A stretch of DNA of 64,000 bases from JBCDKH01 sp964388485 (GCA_964388485.1 CAYMAS010000008.1:47447-111446); one strand, 5' to 3'. Positions 16,573 to 25,711 are shown, counted from the first letter of the stretch. Notes: a model not told the origin generated them from the letters alone. Numbers and translations are program-made.

Positions 16573-18858
16573 ATGACCCGCCCGACGAAGCGTCTCACTT
16601 CATGCGTTCGTCTCGCCCTCGCCGCTTGTCTGCTCGGCGGGGTTGCCGTCGCCTCGGCCGAGGAAGCCAAGCCCGTCGATCACTGGATCGAGCAGCGACG
16701 CGAGCAGCAGGCCCAGCAGAACGACGAGCGGCTGGCCGAGCTGCAGCTGGCGGCGGGCGTCTATCTCAGCAACAAGGGTGCCCGCGAGACGGCCGAGAAG
16801 ACCGGCTTCCCCGAAGCCGCCGCGGCGCTCGAGCAGTACATGGCCGGCGAGGGCAAGGCTCTGCTCGCCAAGGTGCGGGCGGGCGAAGCGCTGACCGACG
16901 AGGAGCAGAAGTACCGCAACGTTGTCCTGGCCGTCTGGTACCGCGTCGGCCACAGCGCCGGGTCCGACATCAAGAAGGACCGCGAGCTGGAGCACGAGTA
17001 CTACCTCGCAGACGAGCTCGATTTGTCTGCTGACGACATGCGGCAGGCGTATGCCGACCTCGGCAAGGCGAGGGAGCACGGCATCGAAGTGCTCCGCCAG
17101 GCTTACCTCGACGGCGGCATGCTCACGGCCGAGGATCTGCAGGCGATCGAAGACCTGCGCATCGCGTACAGCGGCCAGTCGATCAGCGAGATGTACCTGC
17201 CGGCGCAGCTCGGGTTCCACCCGCTCGCCCCGCGCAGCAAGCCCGACGGCGACTTCTCCTGGGGCCACGAGATCCGCCGCCAGTTGCCGGGCACGAAAGC
17301 ACCGGACGTCCGGCGGGCGACGCTCGAAGCCGTCCGCGAACGTGACAGCTACACCGAAATCCCCGACTTCGCCCGTGGCTTCCGCTCTCTCGTCCGGCCG
17401 GACGGCGTGCTGGAGTATCTCGTTCCGATGAGCGGGTACGAGATGAGCGAAGTCGACGGCACGCCAATCGCGAAGCTGCCCGATAACCTCGCGGGTCCGG
17501 GCGGCGAAGGCACCGTCTCGGTGCAGGAGATCGTCGACGGCAAGCCGGTGCTCTTCTTCCACAACGACCCGGTCGACCTGCCCTTCACGCGGGCGATCGA
17601 CATGGTGCCGGTCGTGATGAAGGCGTACGAGGACGTCTTCGACTTCCACTTCGCCACCGTTGGCATCCACGACCGCAACTACGCCTCCAACCGCTTCTAC
17701 GAGTTCGCCAATCCCAGCGGCAGTCTTCGGGTCGGGCACCACCACACGTGGGACGAAGAAGAGCGTGCCCGCCGATTGAGCGTCATGCTCGTCCAGTGGC
17801 CGCAAAGTGACGTCTTCCCGGCGAGCGTCGACAACATGTTCGACCACACGAAGGACCGTTTTGCCGGCAACGGCGGGCAAAACCGGTACTACCTCGTCGG
17901 CCACGACGGCGTGATCAGCCACGAGAACGCCGGACCCTTCGAGGCGACGAACGAGTTCAATGTGGCCGAAGGCGCGATGATCCGACTGCTCGAGAACGGC
18001 GGCACCGGCGTCGTCGAAGAGGCGGACAAGCTGCCCTACTTCGCCCCGAGCGACCCCGACCTGCTGATCACCTCGGCCGACGTGACGAAGGTCGATTCGG
18101 ACGGCATCGAGCTGAGCTGGAACGGCAACACGTTCCGCGTCGAGCCGACCGAGCACGCCCGCGTCACGCTGAACCACGAACCGGCCGAGCTGAACGACCT
18201 GCAGGTCGGCGACAAGGCGATCGTCTTCTCGCGGCTGAGCCGGGTGATGCCTGGCGTGAGCTTCGCATGGCCGGACGTCGGGCACGAGCGCCTCAGCGAG
18301 CCGATGACGCTCGAACAGGACGGCCGGACCTTTGTCGGCCGCCGCTTGGGGCACATGAATTCGATGGACCAGCACGTCCTGCTGCTCGATGACCTCGACG
18401 GCATCGACGTCCTGCCAGGTACGCAGATCATGGGCCTGCGTGACCAGAAGCGGCACAATCGCCAGGAAACCTATGCCAACACGAGGATCATCTGGCGGGG
18501 CGGCCGCGTGACGGCGGTCGATCCCCAGACGCGGGAAGTCACCGTCGCCTGGCACGACTACGACACCGACGGTGTCAACGGCCGCTCCATCCTGAAGGAA
18601 TGGGACGACGAGGGCATCGAGTACAAGCTCGACCGCGACACAAAACGTCGCCACGAAATCGTCGAGACCTGGATCGAAGCCGGCTCAGGAGAGTCGAAGC
18701 TCCACGTGCCCGATCACTGCGCGATCACGCTCAACGGCCGATACCAGAACGACATCGTTGCCGAGCCGGGGGATTTCGTCACCGCACGCTTCCCGCTGAA
18801 CGTGATGGATCAAGGGACGCCGCCGACGAACTTCCTGCGGATCACCCGCCTGCCCTGA
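16573..18858 (+). CDS. Secreted deiodinase-like thioredoxin-fold protein lacking the active-site Cys/Sec
   Basis: 761 aa. ATG 16573 has GGAGGA upstream. Signal peptide: MTRPTKRLTSCVRLALAACL and on to ASAEE. Residues about 315 to 480 follow the iodothyronine-deiodinase layout: a KPVLFFHNDPVDLPF strand-loop, then YEDVFDFHFATVGIHDRNY, EEERARRL, SVDNMFDHTKD and YYLVGHDGVISHENAGPFE. Where deiodinases have Sec or Cys before the Pro-Phe, this protein has Asp/Pro/Val/Asp, so redox chemistry there is unlikely. The N-terminal 150 residues are helical and charged; the last 200 look beta-rich. Homology is inferred by eye, and function is unknown. It is the first gene of a two-gene operon with a perfect CAACGTTG operator candidate in front. 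Confidence 0.5.
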   Translation: MTRPTKRLTSCVRLALAACLLGGVAVASAEEAKPVDHWIEQRREQQAQQNDERLAELQLAAGVYLSNKGARETAEKTGFPEAAAALEQYMAGEGKALLAKVRAGEALTDEEQKYRNVVLAVWYRVGHSAGSDIKKDRELEHEYYLADELDLSADDMRQAYADLGKAREHGIEVLRQAYLDGGMLTAEDLQAIEDLRIAYSGQSISEMYLPAQLGFHPLAPRSKPDGDFSWGHEIRRQLPGTKAPDVRRATLEAVRERDSYTEIPDFARGFRSLVRPDGVLEYLVPMSGYEMSEVDGTPIAKLPDNLAGPGGEGTVSVQEIVDGKPVLFFHNDPVDLPFTRAIDMVPVVMKAYEDVFDFHFATVGIHDRNYASNRFYEFANPSGSLRVGHHHTWDEEERARRLSVMLVQWPQSDVFPASVDNMFDHTKDRFAGNGGQNRYYLVGHDGVISHENAGPFEATNEFNVAEGAMIRLLENGGTGVVEEADKLPYFAPSDPDLLITSADVTKVDSDGIELSWNGNTFRVEPTEHARVTLNHEPAELNDLQVGDKAIVFSRLSRVMPGVSFAWPDVGHERLSEPMTLEQDGRTFVGRRLGHMNSMDQHVLLLDDLDGIDVLPGTQIMGLRDQKRHNRQETYANTRIIWRGGRVTAVDPQTREVTVAWHDYDTDGVNGRSILKEWDDEGIEYKLDRDTKRRHEIVETWIEAGSGESKLHVPDHCAITLNGRYQNDIVAEPGDFVTARFPLNVMDQGTPPTNFLRITRLP

Positions 18859-18881
18859 AGCCGATTCGAAACACCTTTGTT

Positions 18882-21563
18882 ATGAAGACGATCACCACCA
18901 CCGCGATTCTGTCGCTGGCCGTCGCCGCCGTTGCGACTGCCGAGCCGGCCGAGGAAAATCTCAACGACCGCCTGCCCGAACGCAGCGGCAACGACTACGG
19001 CTTTCGCGACTGGAAGGTCAGCGACGCCGACTTCAAGATCGTCAAGGATCGCCTCGTCCGCGACGGCGTCAGTCCGGAGCTCGTCGATCAATATCGGCCG
19101 TTCCTCAACAGTGCCGACCGTCGCGACGCCAATGAGGGCAGCTGGCAGAAGCGATACTTCAAGCCGGGGTACCCCGATGGCCTCGGCAACGTCGAACTGG
19201 CGAAGCTCGGTTATCTTGATGTCACCGCTGCGCCCTTCAACGTCAAACCAGACGACGGCCGCGACGACACGCTGGTCCTGCAGGATGCGATCGACTTCGC
19301 TCGCGACCACCAGCTCGTCACCTACCTCCCGGCCGGCGAGTACAACGTCAGCGACACGCTGCACCTGGCCCAGGGCACGACCCGCATGGCCGACGGCAAG
19401 ATTAGCACGACCGACATGTACGGCGTCTACGTCGTCGGCGAAAAGACCAACGACGGCAAGCGGGCCCGCATCGTCCTGGCCGACGGCAGCTTTCCCAACG
19501 CCGACTCCACCCGCCCGCTCATCTACGTCCAGCGGGTCGGCGAGCCCAAGACGGGTCGCAAAATCAGTCGAAACTCTAACACCGTCAACTACGGCAACCT
19601 CGTCCACGGCCTCGAGCTCGTCCTAGGCGACAACCCCGGAGCGTGGGGCATCAGCTTCCAGGCGGCCGAGGGCTCGACGATGCAGGATTTGGTCATCGAC
19701 GCCCGCGGAGCCAACGGCGGCATCAACGGCTTTCCCGGCTCCGGCGGCGGAACCTTCGACATCACCGTCATCGGCGGCAAGGTCGGCGTGCAGAGCGACG
19801 AGTTCCCAGGGTCGGACGGCGTCGACTTCGAAGGTGCCACGCATACCCAGCCCGGCCCGACCATCGCGGGCATGACGCTGATCGACCAGGAGCTCTACGC
19901 CATCGCCCACGAGAACCGCGGCAACCTCGTCGCCGTCGGCATCACGATCGAGACCGAAAAGAACGGCCCAGTCATCCGTACCCGCGAGCATTGGTGGGGC
20001 GATCCCTACGGCAGCAGCCTGGCCCTCATCGACGCGACCATCGAGTACAAGTCGGCCTCACCCGACAACACCGTCCTCGACGCCGGCCGCAGCGTCTGGC
20101 TCGAAGACGTCTACGTGAAGAACGCCGCCCACATCGGCGAGTCACGCTTTCCAGCCGCCTCGGGTCAGCCTTGGACGCACGTGAAGGCGCTCGGCATCGC
20201 CAAGGAGCTCTGGACCGAGCCGCGGACGGCGAAGGTCAAGCAAGAGGACGGCAGCACGAAGGAAGTGACGGTCGATGTCGACGAACGCGTCTACGTCGAC
20301 GGCCAGCCGATCGGTGACTACCTGTACGAGTCGACCGGCGTCAGCCAGCCGCCGGCCGACGTGGCGACGCGGCACCAGATGGGCGATGTCCTGCCGGTGA
20401 TGGACGATGCCCAGAACATCAAGGATCACGGCGCGATTGGCGACGGCACCGCCGACGACACCGCCGCGATCCGTAAGGCGATTCGGGCCGCCGGACCGGG
20501 CGGCACGGTCTTCGTGCCCAAGGGCGTCTTCGTCACGACGGACACGCTCGACCTGCTGCCGAACCAGACGCTCATCGGCGTGCATCACAAGCTGTCGAAC
20601 ATCGTCGGGGCCGAAGACGACAAGCGCGGCCGCTTCGGCAAGGACGACGATCCGACCACGGGCGAACCCGTCATCCGCACCGTCGATGCCGCCGACGACG
20701 AAACCGTCATCGGCATGATCGGCATTCGGCACGCACGGTCGATGGGCTCCCACGACCCGCGACCCATCGGCATCTACGCCCTCGAGTGGCGAAGCGGCCA
20801 GGGCAAGGTCTTCGGCGTCGAGGCCAAGGCGGAGCTCAACACGAACTGGTGGGAACGCCAAGTCCTTCGCCTCCACCTGAACGCCGACGACGCGAAGCTC
20901 GACGAGTACTACCAGTCCGACGAGCTCGGCAAGCTCGACCCCCGCGTCGGCTGGGAGATTCCGCACCCCGAAGGCAAGGGCGGCTACGGCAGCGGCCCGG
21001 GTCCCGACGGCTCATACCCAATTAGCCCAATCAGCCACCCGCTCGTCCAGGTCCGCGGCAACGGCGGCGGGCAGTGGTTCCAGTTCTGGAACCACGGCTA
21101 CGACCCGGTCACCAGCGACTACCGCATCCTGCTCGTCGAGGACACGACCAATCGCTTCGAGGTCTATCACCTCCACGGCCAGCACAAACGCTCCGACGCC
21201 CAGTTTGAAGTCCGCCGTGCCAAGAACGTCCACTTCTACGGCTCCAAGCAGGAAGTGCACGACACGTTCCTGCGAATCGTCGACAGCGACGGCATCTACG
21301 TCTACGGCTACGCCGGCATCGGTGGGCCGTTCAAGAAGGGCGACGCGATCTACGAGATCGAGAACTCAACGAACGTGCTCATCACGACGCCCGGCGACGA
21401 ACCGATCCTCAACAGTGCCGGCTACGGCCTGAGCAGCCCGCGCAGCCGGCTGTGGCGTCCGTTCGTCGGCGACTTCCACCTGGCGACCGACGACGCCACC
21501 GGCTCGACGCCGCCCGCCGCCCGCCCAGTCGCCTACATGCTCGGCGAGCCACTAGAGCAGTAG
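18882..21563 (+). CDS. Secreted double beta-helix enzyme (pectate-lyase-3/GH55-like)
   Basis: 893 aa. ATG 18882 is chosen because a signal peptide begins there (MKTITTTAILSLAVAAVATA); the open frame further upstream overlaps the preceding gene. Two tandem right-handed beta-helix starts are visible: FNVKPDDGRDDTLVLQDAID with YLPAGEYNVSDTL at about 110-155, and IKDHGAIGDGTADDTAAIRK with FVPKGVFVTTDTL at about 515-560. This pair arrangement is typical of GH55 exo-beta-1,3-glucanases and of Pectate_lyase_3 proteins. No catalytic residue can be fixed by eye, so hydrolase and lyase remain open. It lies 23 bp after the deiodinase-like gene, and no PEP-CTERM signal is present. Confidence 0.65.
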   Translation: MKTITTTAILSLAVAAVATAEPAEENLNDRLPERSGNDYGFRDWKVSDADFKIVKDRLVRDGVSPELVDQYRPFLNSADRRDANEGSWQKRYFKPGYPDGLGNVELAKLGYLDVTAAPFNVKPDDGRDDTLVLQDAIDFARDHQLVTYLPAGEYNVSDTLHLAQGTTRMADGKISTTDMYGVYVVGEKTNDGKRARIVLADGSFPNADSTRPLIYVQRVGEPKTGRKISRNSNTVNYGNLVHGLELVLGDNPGAWGISFQAAEGSTMQDLVIDARGANGGINGFPGSGGGTFDITVIGGKVGVQSDEFPGSDGVDFEGATHTQPGPTIAGMTLIDQELYAIAHENRGNLVAVGITIETEKNGPVIRTREHWWGDPYGSSLALIDATIEYKSASPDNTVLDAGRSVWLEDVYVKNAAHIGESRFPAASGQPWTHVKALGIAKELWTEPRTAKVKQEDGSTKEVTVDVDERVYVDGQPIGDYLYESTGVSQPPADVATRHQMGDVLPVMDDAQNIKDHGAIGDGTADDTAAIRKAIRAAGPGGTVFVPKGVFVTTDTLDLLPNQTLIGVHHKLSNIVGAEDDKRGRFGKDDDPTTGEPVIRTVDAADDETVIGMIGIRHARSMGSHDPRPIGIYALEWRSGQGKVFGVEAKAELNTNWWERQVLRLHLNADDAKLDEYYQSDELGKLDPRVGWEIPHPEGKGGYGSGPGPDGSYPISPISHPLVQVRGNGGGQWFQFWNHGYDPVTSDYRILLVEDTTNRFEVYHLHGQHKRSDAQFEVRRAKNVHFYGSKQEVHDTFLRIVDSDGIYVYGYAGIGGPFKKGDAIYEIENSTNVLITTPGDEPILNSAGYGLSSPRSRLWRPFVGDFHLATDDATGSTPPAARPVAYMLGEPLEQ

Positions 21564-21575
21564 GCGAACCTTCCG

Positions 21576-22787
21576 TCACGACGCCTCTGCCAGACGCTCG
21601 CGCCGCCACCGGCCGGGCGTCATGCCGCAGACCTGCACGAAGGCGTTCGTGAAGCTCGACTGGCTCGCATAACCGACCGCCTGGGCGACGTCTGCCAGAA
21701 CGATGTCCTGCCGCCGAAGCAGCGTCCGGGCCGCCTCGATCCGGATGCGACGGATCTCCTCAGCCGGCGTGCGGCCCAGTGATCGGACCATCTTCCGCTC
21801 GAGCGAGCGACGACTCACCGCGATCGACTTGCAGAGCTGGCCCACTGTCATCCCCCGGCACGCGTGGCGCCGCATATGCGTCAACGCCTCGCGAACAGCC
21901 TCGTCTTGCACGGCCAGCATCTGCGTGCTCTGCCGGCCGACGACCTCCTTGGGCGGCACGGTCCAGACGTTGCCACGACCGCCCGCGACCGTGTCGACGT
22001 CCCGGCCGTTCATGAGGGCATCGAGCAGCTTTGCCGCGACGCGGCCGACCTGTTCCACGTCGAGATCGACACTCGACAAGGGCGTGCGAGCGAACTCCGC
22101 CAGCAGCTCGTCGTTGTTCACGCCGACGACGGCAACATCGTCCGGCACGCGCAGCCCGATCGACGCGGCAGCACTAAGCGTCACGATCGCCGCCCGATCG
22201 TCGACCACGAACATGCCGACGGGTGACGGGACCCGGTGAAGAACGCTCACCGCGTGCTCCTGTGTGACAAGCTCCGGCAAAACTCCCTCTGCAGATGGAA
22301 ATCTGGCGTCACCCAGCGTGACGCAATCGGCATCGGCCTGCTCGATCTCGGCGACGAATCCGACTTGCCGTAGTCGCCCGACCCGCCAGCGTGTGCTCAG
22401 GCAGCCGAACCGCTTGTACCCGCGGTCGAGTAAGTGCCTCGCTGCTGCCCGACCCACCGCTTCTTCATCCGGCAGCACCGACGGCAGCACCGCCTCGCCC
22501 GAAGACTCTGGATCGGCCGACGCTTCTGCAAAGACCGTGTGGTACAACGTGTTGACGATCGGCAGGTCCAGCTTCGCGACGACGGCGACCTCGGCTTCAG
22601 TCCGCGGGAGCACGACCAGGCCGTCGATAGGCATCACGCGGAGGCGGTCGACGGCTGCGGGCTCAAGAGCAGAAGGCACGATCTCGACGTTCCAGCCGTC
22701 TCTCTGGCGGCCGACGCTGCTCATGCCGCGGGCGAGGGCGATGAGGAGCGGAAGGTTGAACTGGCTGAGAATCGCAACGTGCCGCAT
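21576..22787 (-). CDS. XylR/AraC-type regulator with sugar-binding domain
   Basis: 403 aa. The N-terminal ~280 residues read as a LacI/periplasmic-binding-like sensor (IDGLVVLPR, RAAARHLLDRGYKRFGCLS, VPDDVAVVGVNNDELLAEFA), and the C-terminal ~100 residues as an AraC HTH pair (MTVGQLCKSIAVSRRSLERK and LADVAQAVGYASQSSFTNAF, ending MTPGRWRRERL). This is the E. coli XylR layout: activation of sugar genes after binding the free sugar. It is convergent with the beta-helix gene (12 bp) and divergent from the LacI-type gene. It likely responds to a degradation product of the locus; which one is not visible. Confidence 0.9.
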   Translation of the reverse strand: MRHVAILSQFNLPLLIALARGMSSVGRQRDGWNVEIVPSALEPAAVDRLRVMPIDGLVVLPRTEAEVAVVAKLDLPIVNTLYHTVFAEASADPESSGEAVLPSVLPDEEAVGRAAARHLLDRGYKRFGCLSTRWRVGRLRQVGFVAEIEQADADCVTLGDARFPSAEGVLPELVTQEHAVSVLHRVPSPVGMFVVDDRAAIVTLSAAASIGLRVPDDVAVVGVNNDELLAEFARTPLSSVDLDVEQVGRVAAKLLDALMNGRDVDTVAGGRGNVWTVPPKEVVGRQSTQMLAVQDEAVREALTHMRRHACRGMTVGQLCKSIAVSRRSLERKMVRSLGRTPAEEIRRIRIEAARTLLRRQDIVLADVAQAVGYASQSSFTNAFVQVCGMTPGRWRRERLAEAS

Positions 22788-23080
22788 GTAACACCTGACA
22801 GATCACCTTCGGAATCAAGGTCACTTTAAGATAGACGTGAGCGGCCAACCTGGTTCGTCCATCCGATGCGGCCGCGTTGAGCTCTGCCGCTTCGCCAAGA
22901 CCTGCCGCCGTCGCTGGTCGGTTCAGGCCGCTGCCGTACCGTTCGCGCAGACTGGCATCCCATACGAAGGTGCGACTGGCGTCCGCAGAGTTGCCACCGG
23001 CATCATCTGAGCCAACTCGGAGGGCGACCTCAGCGCGAACGGCATCGCATCGGCCGGCAATGTCATCACGTGTGACCGAA

Positions 23081-23095
23081 TGGTACAACGTGCCA
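23081..23095. promoter_or_regulatory. Variant CAACGT-type operator in front of the LacI-like gene
   Basis: TGGTACAACGTGCCA is an imperfect palindrome with CAACGTGC replacing CAACGTTG, 45 bp upstream of the LacI-type start codon. It is a candidate for autoregulation. Confidence 0.4.
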
Positions 23096-23122
23096 CGGAT
23101 TTGCGATCTGCGTCGAGAGTCT

Positions 23123-23135
23123 GCACTTTAAGTGC
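23123..23135. promoter_or_regulatory. Perfect 13-bp palindrome before the LacI-like start
   Basis: GCACTTTAAGTGC, symmetric around a central T, ending 5 bp before the ATG. It could be an operator that blocks translation or transcription start. A second ACTTTAAG lies near 22824. Confidence 0.4.
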
Positions 23136-23140
23136 GAACT

Positions 23141-24286
23141 ATGCCCACCCTCATCGATATTGCCAAGGCAGCCAACGTTTCACCATCGACGGCGAGCCTA
23201 GTGCTGAACAAGCGGCCTGGTCGCAAGGCAGCCAGCGTCAAAGCCACTGCCGCAGTCATGGAGGCGGCCCGCAAGCTGGGCTACGTGCCCAACTACCACG
23301 CCCGCAGCATGAAGACGGGGCGGGCTCAGGCCATTGCCCTGGCACTGCATACGGAACCGGCAGCCGTCGTCAGCGATACCCGGCTCGGCAACCAGTACTT
23401 CGGCTCGCTCGTCGGCGGCGTCGAGATCGTGCTGGCGCAGGCCGGTTACTCCATGATCGTCGTGCCGAGCGAGGGGTCGCTGCTAGCGCCCGACCGAGCC
23501 GTGGCGATGCTGCGGCAGCGGCAAGTCGACGGCGTGGTGGCGATCGGCGTGACGCTCGACGGCATCGACAAGCCGCTCTTCGAGCAGCATCCGCCACTCG
23601 AAACCGAAGCCGTCGTTGTCCTCCACCAGCCGCCGCGGGGTCTGAGCCGGCAGATCGGCAGCGTCGCCTGGGACGAAGCCCACGGCGTCCGCCTCGCCGT
23701 CGAGCATCTCGTCCAACTCGGCCACGACAAGATCCTCTGGCTCGCCCCCGCCGGCGGCCGTTTGCAGAGCCCGATCATCCGCGAGCAGCTCGTCATGCAA
23801 ATGGGCTGGGACTGCGGCGTCCGGGGCGGCGGACGCGTCTACTTCGAAGATTGCAACTTCGACGACGCCACCATCAAGAGCTCTGCCGACAGCGGTCACG
23901 CCGTCACCGAGAGGAACGCCGCCGCCGCGGAAGCTGCGTTGCGTCAGCACCTCCGGGCGAACAAGACGCGGGACTACACGGCAATCCTCTGTTACAGCGA
24001 TCTCGCCGCCGCCGGCGCGCTGCGGGCGTTACGACGGGCGAACCTGCGGGTGCCCGAGGATGTGAGCGTGGTCTCCTTCGACGATCTGCAGGCGTCTTAT
24101 CTCGATCCGCCGGTGACGAGCGTGAACCAGATGCTCGTCCAGATGGGCCGGCGGGCGGGGCGGATGTTGCTCGACGCGCTGGAAGCCGAAGATTCCGCTG
24201 CGGCAGTCCGCGAACTCAACAAGCGGCAGGATGTCATTAAACCCGAGATCGTCGTCCGTCAAAGTACAGGTCCAGCAGAGCGTTAG
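23141..24286 (+). CDS. LacI-family transcriptional regulator
   Basis: 381 aa from ATG 23141; a GTG three codons upstream is possible. The N-terminal HTH is clear (MPTLIDIAKAANVSPSTASL, then VLNKRPGRK), followed by the hinge (LGYVPNYHARSMKTGRAQ) and a two-lobed sugar-binding domain (YFGSLVGGVEIVLAQAGYSM, VEHLVQLGHDKILWLA, VPEDVSVVSFDDLQASYLDP). LacI-family proteins bind palindromes with a central CG, so it is the natural candidate to bind the CAACGTTG sites spread over this locus. It is probably a repressor released by a sugar from the degraded polysaccharide. It stands alone, divergent from the XylR-type gene. Confidence 0.92.
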   Translation: MPTLIDIAKAANVSPSTASLVLNKRPGRKAASVKATAAVMEAARKLGYVPNYHARSMKTGRAQAIALALHTEPAAVVSDTRLGNQYFGSLVGGVEIVLAQAGYSMIVVPSEGSLLAPDRAVAMLRQRQVDGVVAIGVTLDGIDKPLFEQHPPLETEAVVVLHQPPRGLSRQIGSVAWDEAHGVRLAVEHLVQLGHDKILWLAPAGGRLQSPIIREQLVMQMGWDCGVRGGGRVYFEDCNFDDATIKSSADSGHAVTERNAAAAEAALRQHLRANKTRDYTAILCYSDLAAAGALRALRRANLRVPEDVSVVSFDDLQASYLDPPVTSVNQMLVQMGRRAGRMLLDALEAEDSAAAVRELNKRQDVIKPEIVVRQSTGPAER

Positions 24287-24545
24287 GCTATTCGCCCGGA
24301 GATCACAGGTCGCCGACCGCTGTTCCTGAGACCGAAGTCGCCGTTCATACTAACGCTGACGCCGTAGGTGGCTGCACCAGTGTCGACACCCATGCAAACG
24401 GCGTAGTCGACGCTCCCCGTTGAACGACCTGCCTTAGTCGAAGTCGCAGCGTCGGTCGGCTTCGCGAGTGCGTCGAGCTTTACACGTAAGCGCACCGTCG
24501 CCGCCGGCACCATGCCGGCCCGGTGGCTAAACAACGAAGTGTGAC

Positions 24546-25541
24546 TCAGTCGGTCCAGTCGAAGACACTCGTCGCCCGCTTACCTCTTGTCTCGAATGCC
24601 GCTGCGTAGGCCGAATCGGCTTCGGCGGGGCAGAAGGGCGTTCCGTAGAGGTCGTCGAGCCGCAGACGCCCCTCACTCATCAGCCGCAGCACTCGCTTTC
24701 GAGCAGCCGGCCCCTCGTCGCGTGGCAAGAGGAACGTCGTCTCGACCATGAACGCCAAGTTGTACGGGATGCTGAAGTCGCCGGGATAGCTCCCTTGGAT
24801 CAGGTAGCGCGGCGGCAAGGTGCGGGTGCCCCAGTCGCGGCTCTTGAGCAGCGAGATGGCGTGCGGCAGGACCCGCTCGACACCCGTTGCATCACAGATG
24901 ATGTCGAAGTAGCCGAAACGCTCGACGGCGTCTTCACCTAGCGGTTTGTCGAGGCCGGGCTCGATGACTATTGCATTTAAACCGGCGTCGACGGCCTTGC
25001 GACAACGGGACGGGCTGACATCGGCAGCGACTGTTTCGCACTCGATGTGAAACAGCCGCGACGCGATCTGCCCGATCAGGCCGAGACCCAAGACGAGGAC
25101 ACGTTCCCCCGGCTGCGGCGTCGCGCGATCCACGCCGTGCGAAGCGATTGCGGCCATTTTGGAAAGACTCGCCTCAACCAGCTCCACGCCATCGGGAATC
25201 TGCCGGACGTCTGAGGCGACACACAAGGATGCAGAGGCGTGGCCGCCCCAGAGCCGCTGCAATTCGTCGGGCAAATCGCCACCACCCAGCACGACGCGAT
25301 CACCTTCCGCGAACTGATCCGATCGCGTCTTGATCACCACGCCCGCCGAGCTGTAGCCGGGAACGAGGGGAAATCGGCTGCCGGGCTGGTCGCCCGAAAG
25401 CACCCGTCGCTCGGTACCCGGGCTGACGGCGGAGTAGTCGGTTCGCACCAACACCTCACCGCTGCCGGGATCAGGCAGATACACGTCTCGCAACGCGATG
25501 GACTCGGCAGCTTCGAAGACGATGCACGTAGCAGCATTCAT
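24546..25541 (-). CDS. MDR-family (zinc-type alcohol dehydrogenase-like) oxidoreductase
   Basis: 331 aa. The GroES-like N-terminal half has SGEVLVRTDYSAVSPGTER and the Rossmann half has GERVLVLGLGLIGQIASRLF. The catalytic-zinc Cys/His/Glu set of true alcohol dehydrogenases is not obvious (Ser-Pro-Gly-Thr-Glu stands where Cys is usual), as in bacteriochlorophyllide- or threonine-dehydrogenase-like relatives often found in sugar loci. Its likely role is oxidation or reduction of a sugar intermediate in the cytoplasm. A CAAACGTTGC site lies 19 bp upstream. Roughly 260 bp downstream of its stop hold no convincing gene. Confidence 0.8.
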   Translation of the reverse strand: MNAATCIVFEAAESIALRDVYLPDPGSGEVLVRTDYSAVSPGTERRVLSGDQPGSRFPLVPGYSSAGVVIKTRSDQFAEGDRVVLGGGDLPDELQRLWGGHASASLCVASDVRQIPDGVELVEASLSKMAAIASHGVDRATPQPGERVLVLGLGLIGQIASRLFHIECETVAADVSPSRCRKAVDAGLNAIVIEPGLDKPLGEDAVERFGYFDIICDATGVERVLPHAISLLKSRDWGTRTLPPRYLIQGSYPGDFSIPYNLAFMVETTFLLPRDEGPAARKRVLRLMSEGRLRLDDLYGTPFCPAEADSAYAAAFETRGKRATSVFDWTD

Positions 25542-25559
25542 TGGAGGTCTCGGCAGCTT

Positions 25560-25571
25560 CCAAACGTTGCG
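25560..25571. promoter_or_regulatory. Candidate LacI-type operator, copy 6
   Basis: CCAAACGTTGCG, one mismatch from the CAACGTTG core, 19 bp upstream of the dehydrogenase start on the minus strand. Confidence 0.45.
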
Positions 25572-25601
25572 TTCCCCACTCTAACGCTTGAGCGGGAGGT
25601 T

Positions 25602-25613
25602 TACAACGTTGCA
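25602..25613. promoter_or_regulatory. Candidate LacI-type operator, copy 7
   Basis: TACAACGTTGCA, with the exact core, in the divergent region between the dehydrogenase (61 bp away) and the PL22-like gene (98 bp away). It is spaced 42 bp, about four helical turns, from copy 6. Confidence 0.55.
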
Positions 25614-25711
25614 CAGCCTCGTGCCGCGGCTTTACCATCAGTGCGACGCCGCTTGAAGCCTGTCCGACTGCTTGAATCGGATGACCACGAACTGATCCCA
25701 TTACCCGAATC

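Larger units (their letters stand above)
22788..23140. promoter_or_regulatory. Divergent regulator-regulator intergenic region
   Basis: About 350 bp between the two divergently transcribed regulators, with no credible gene. It holds ACTTTAAG near 22824 and again in a palindrome at 23123-23135, plus the CAACGTG-type site at 23081-23095. Promoters for both regulators must lie here, though I could not place reliable -35/-10 boxes. Confidence 0.6.

Noticed and set aside
24283..24534. 83-codon minus-strand frame after the dehydrogenase
   Set aside because: Starts with TTG, has no ribosome site or family resemblance, and overlaps the LacI-type stop. Kept only as unassigned intergenic DNA.
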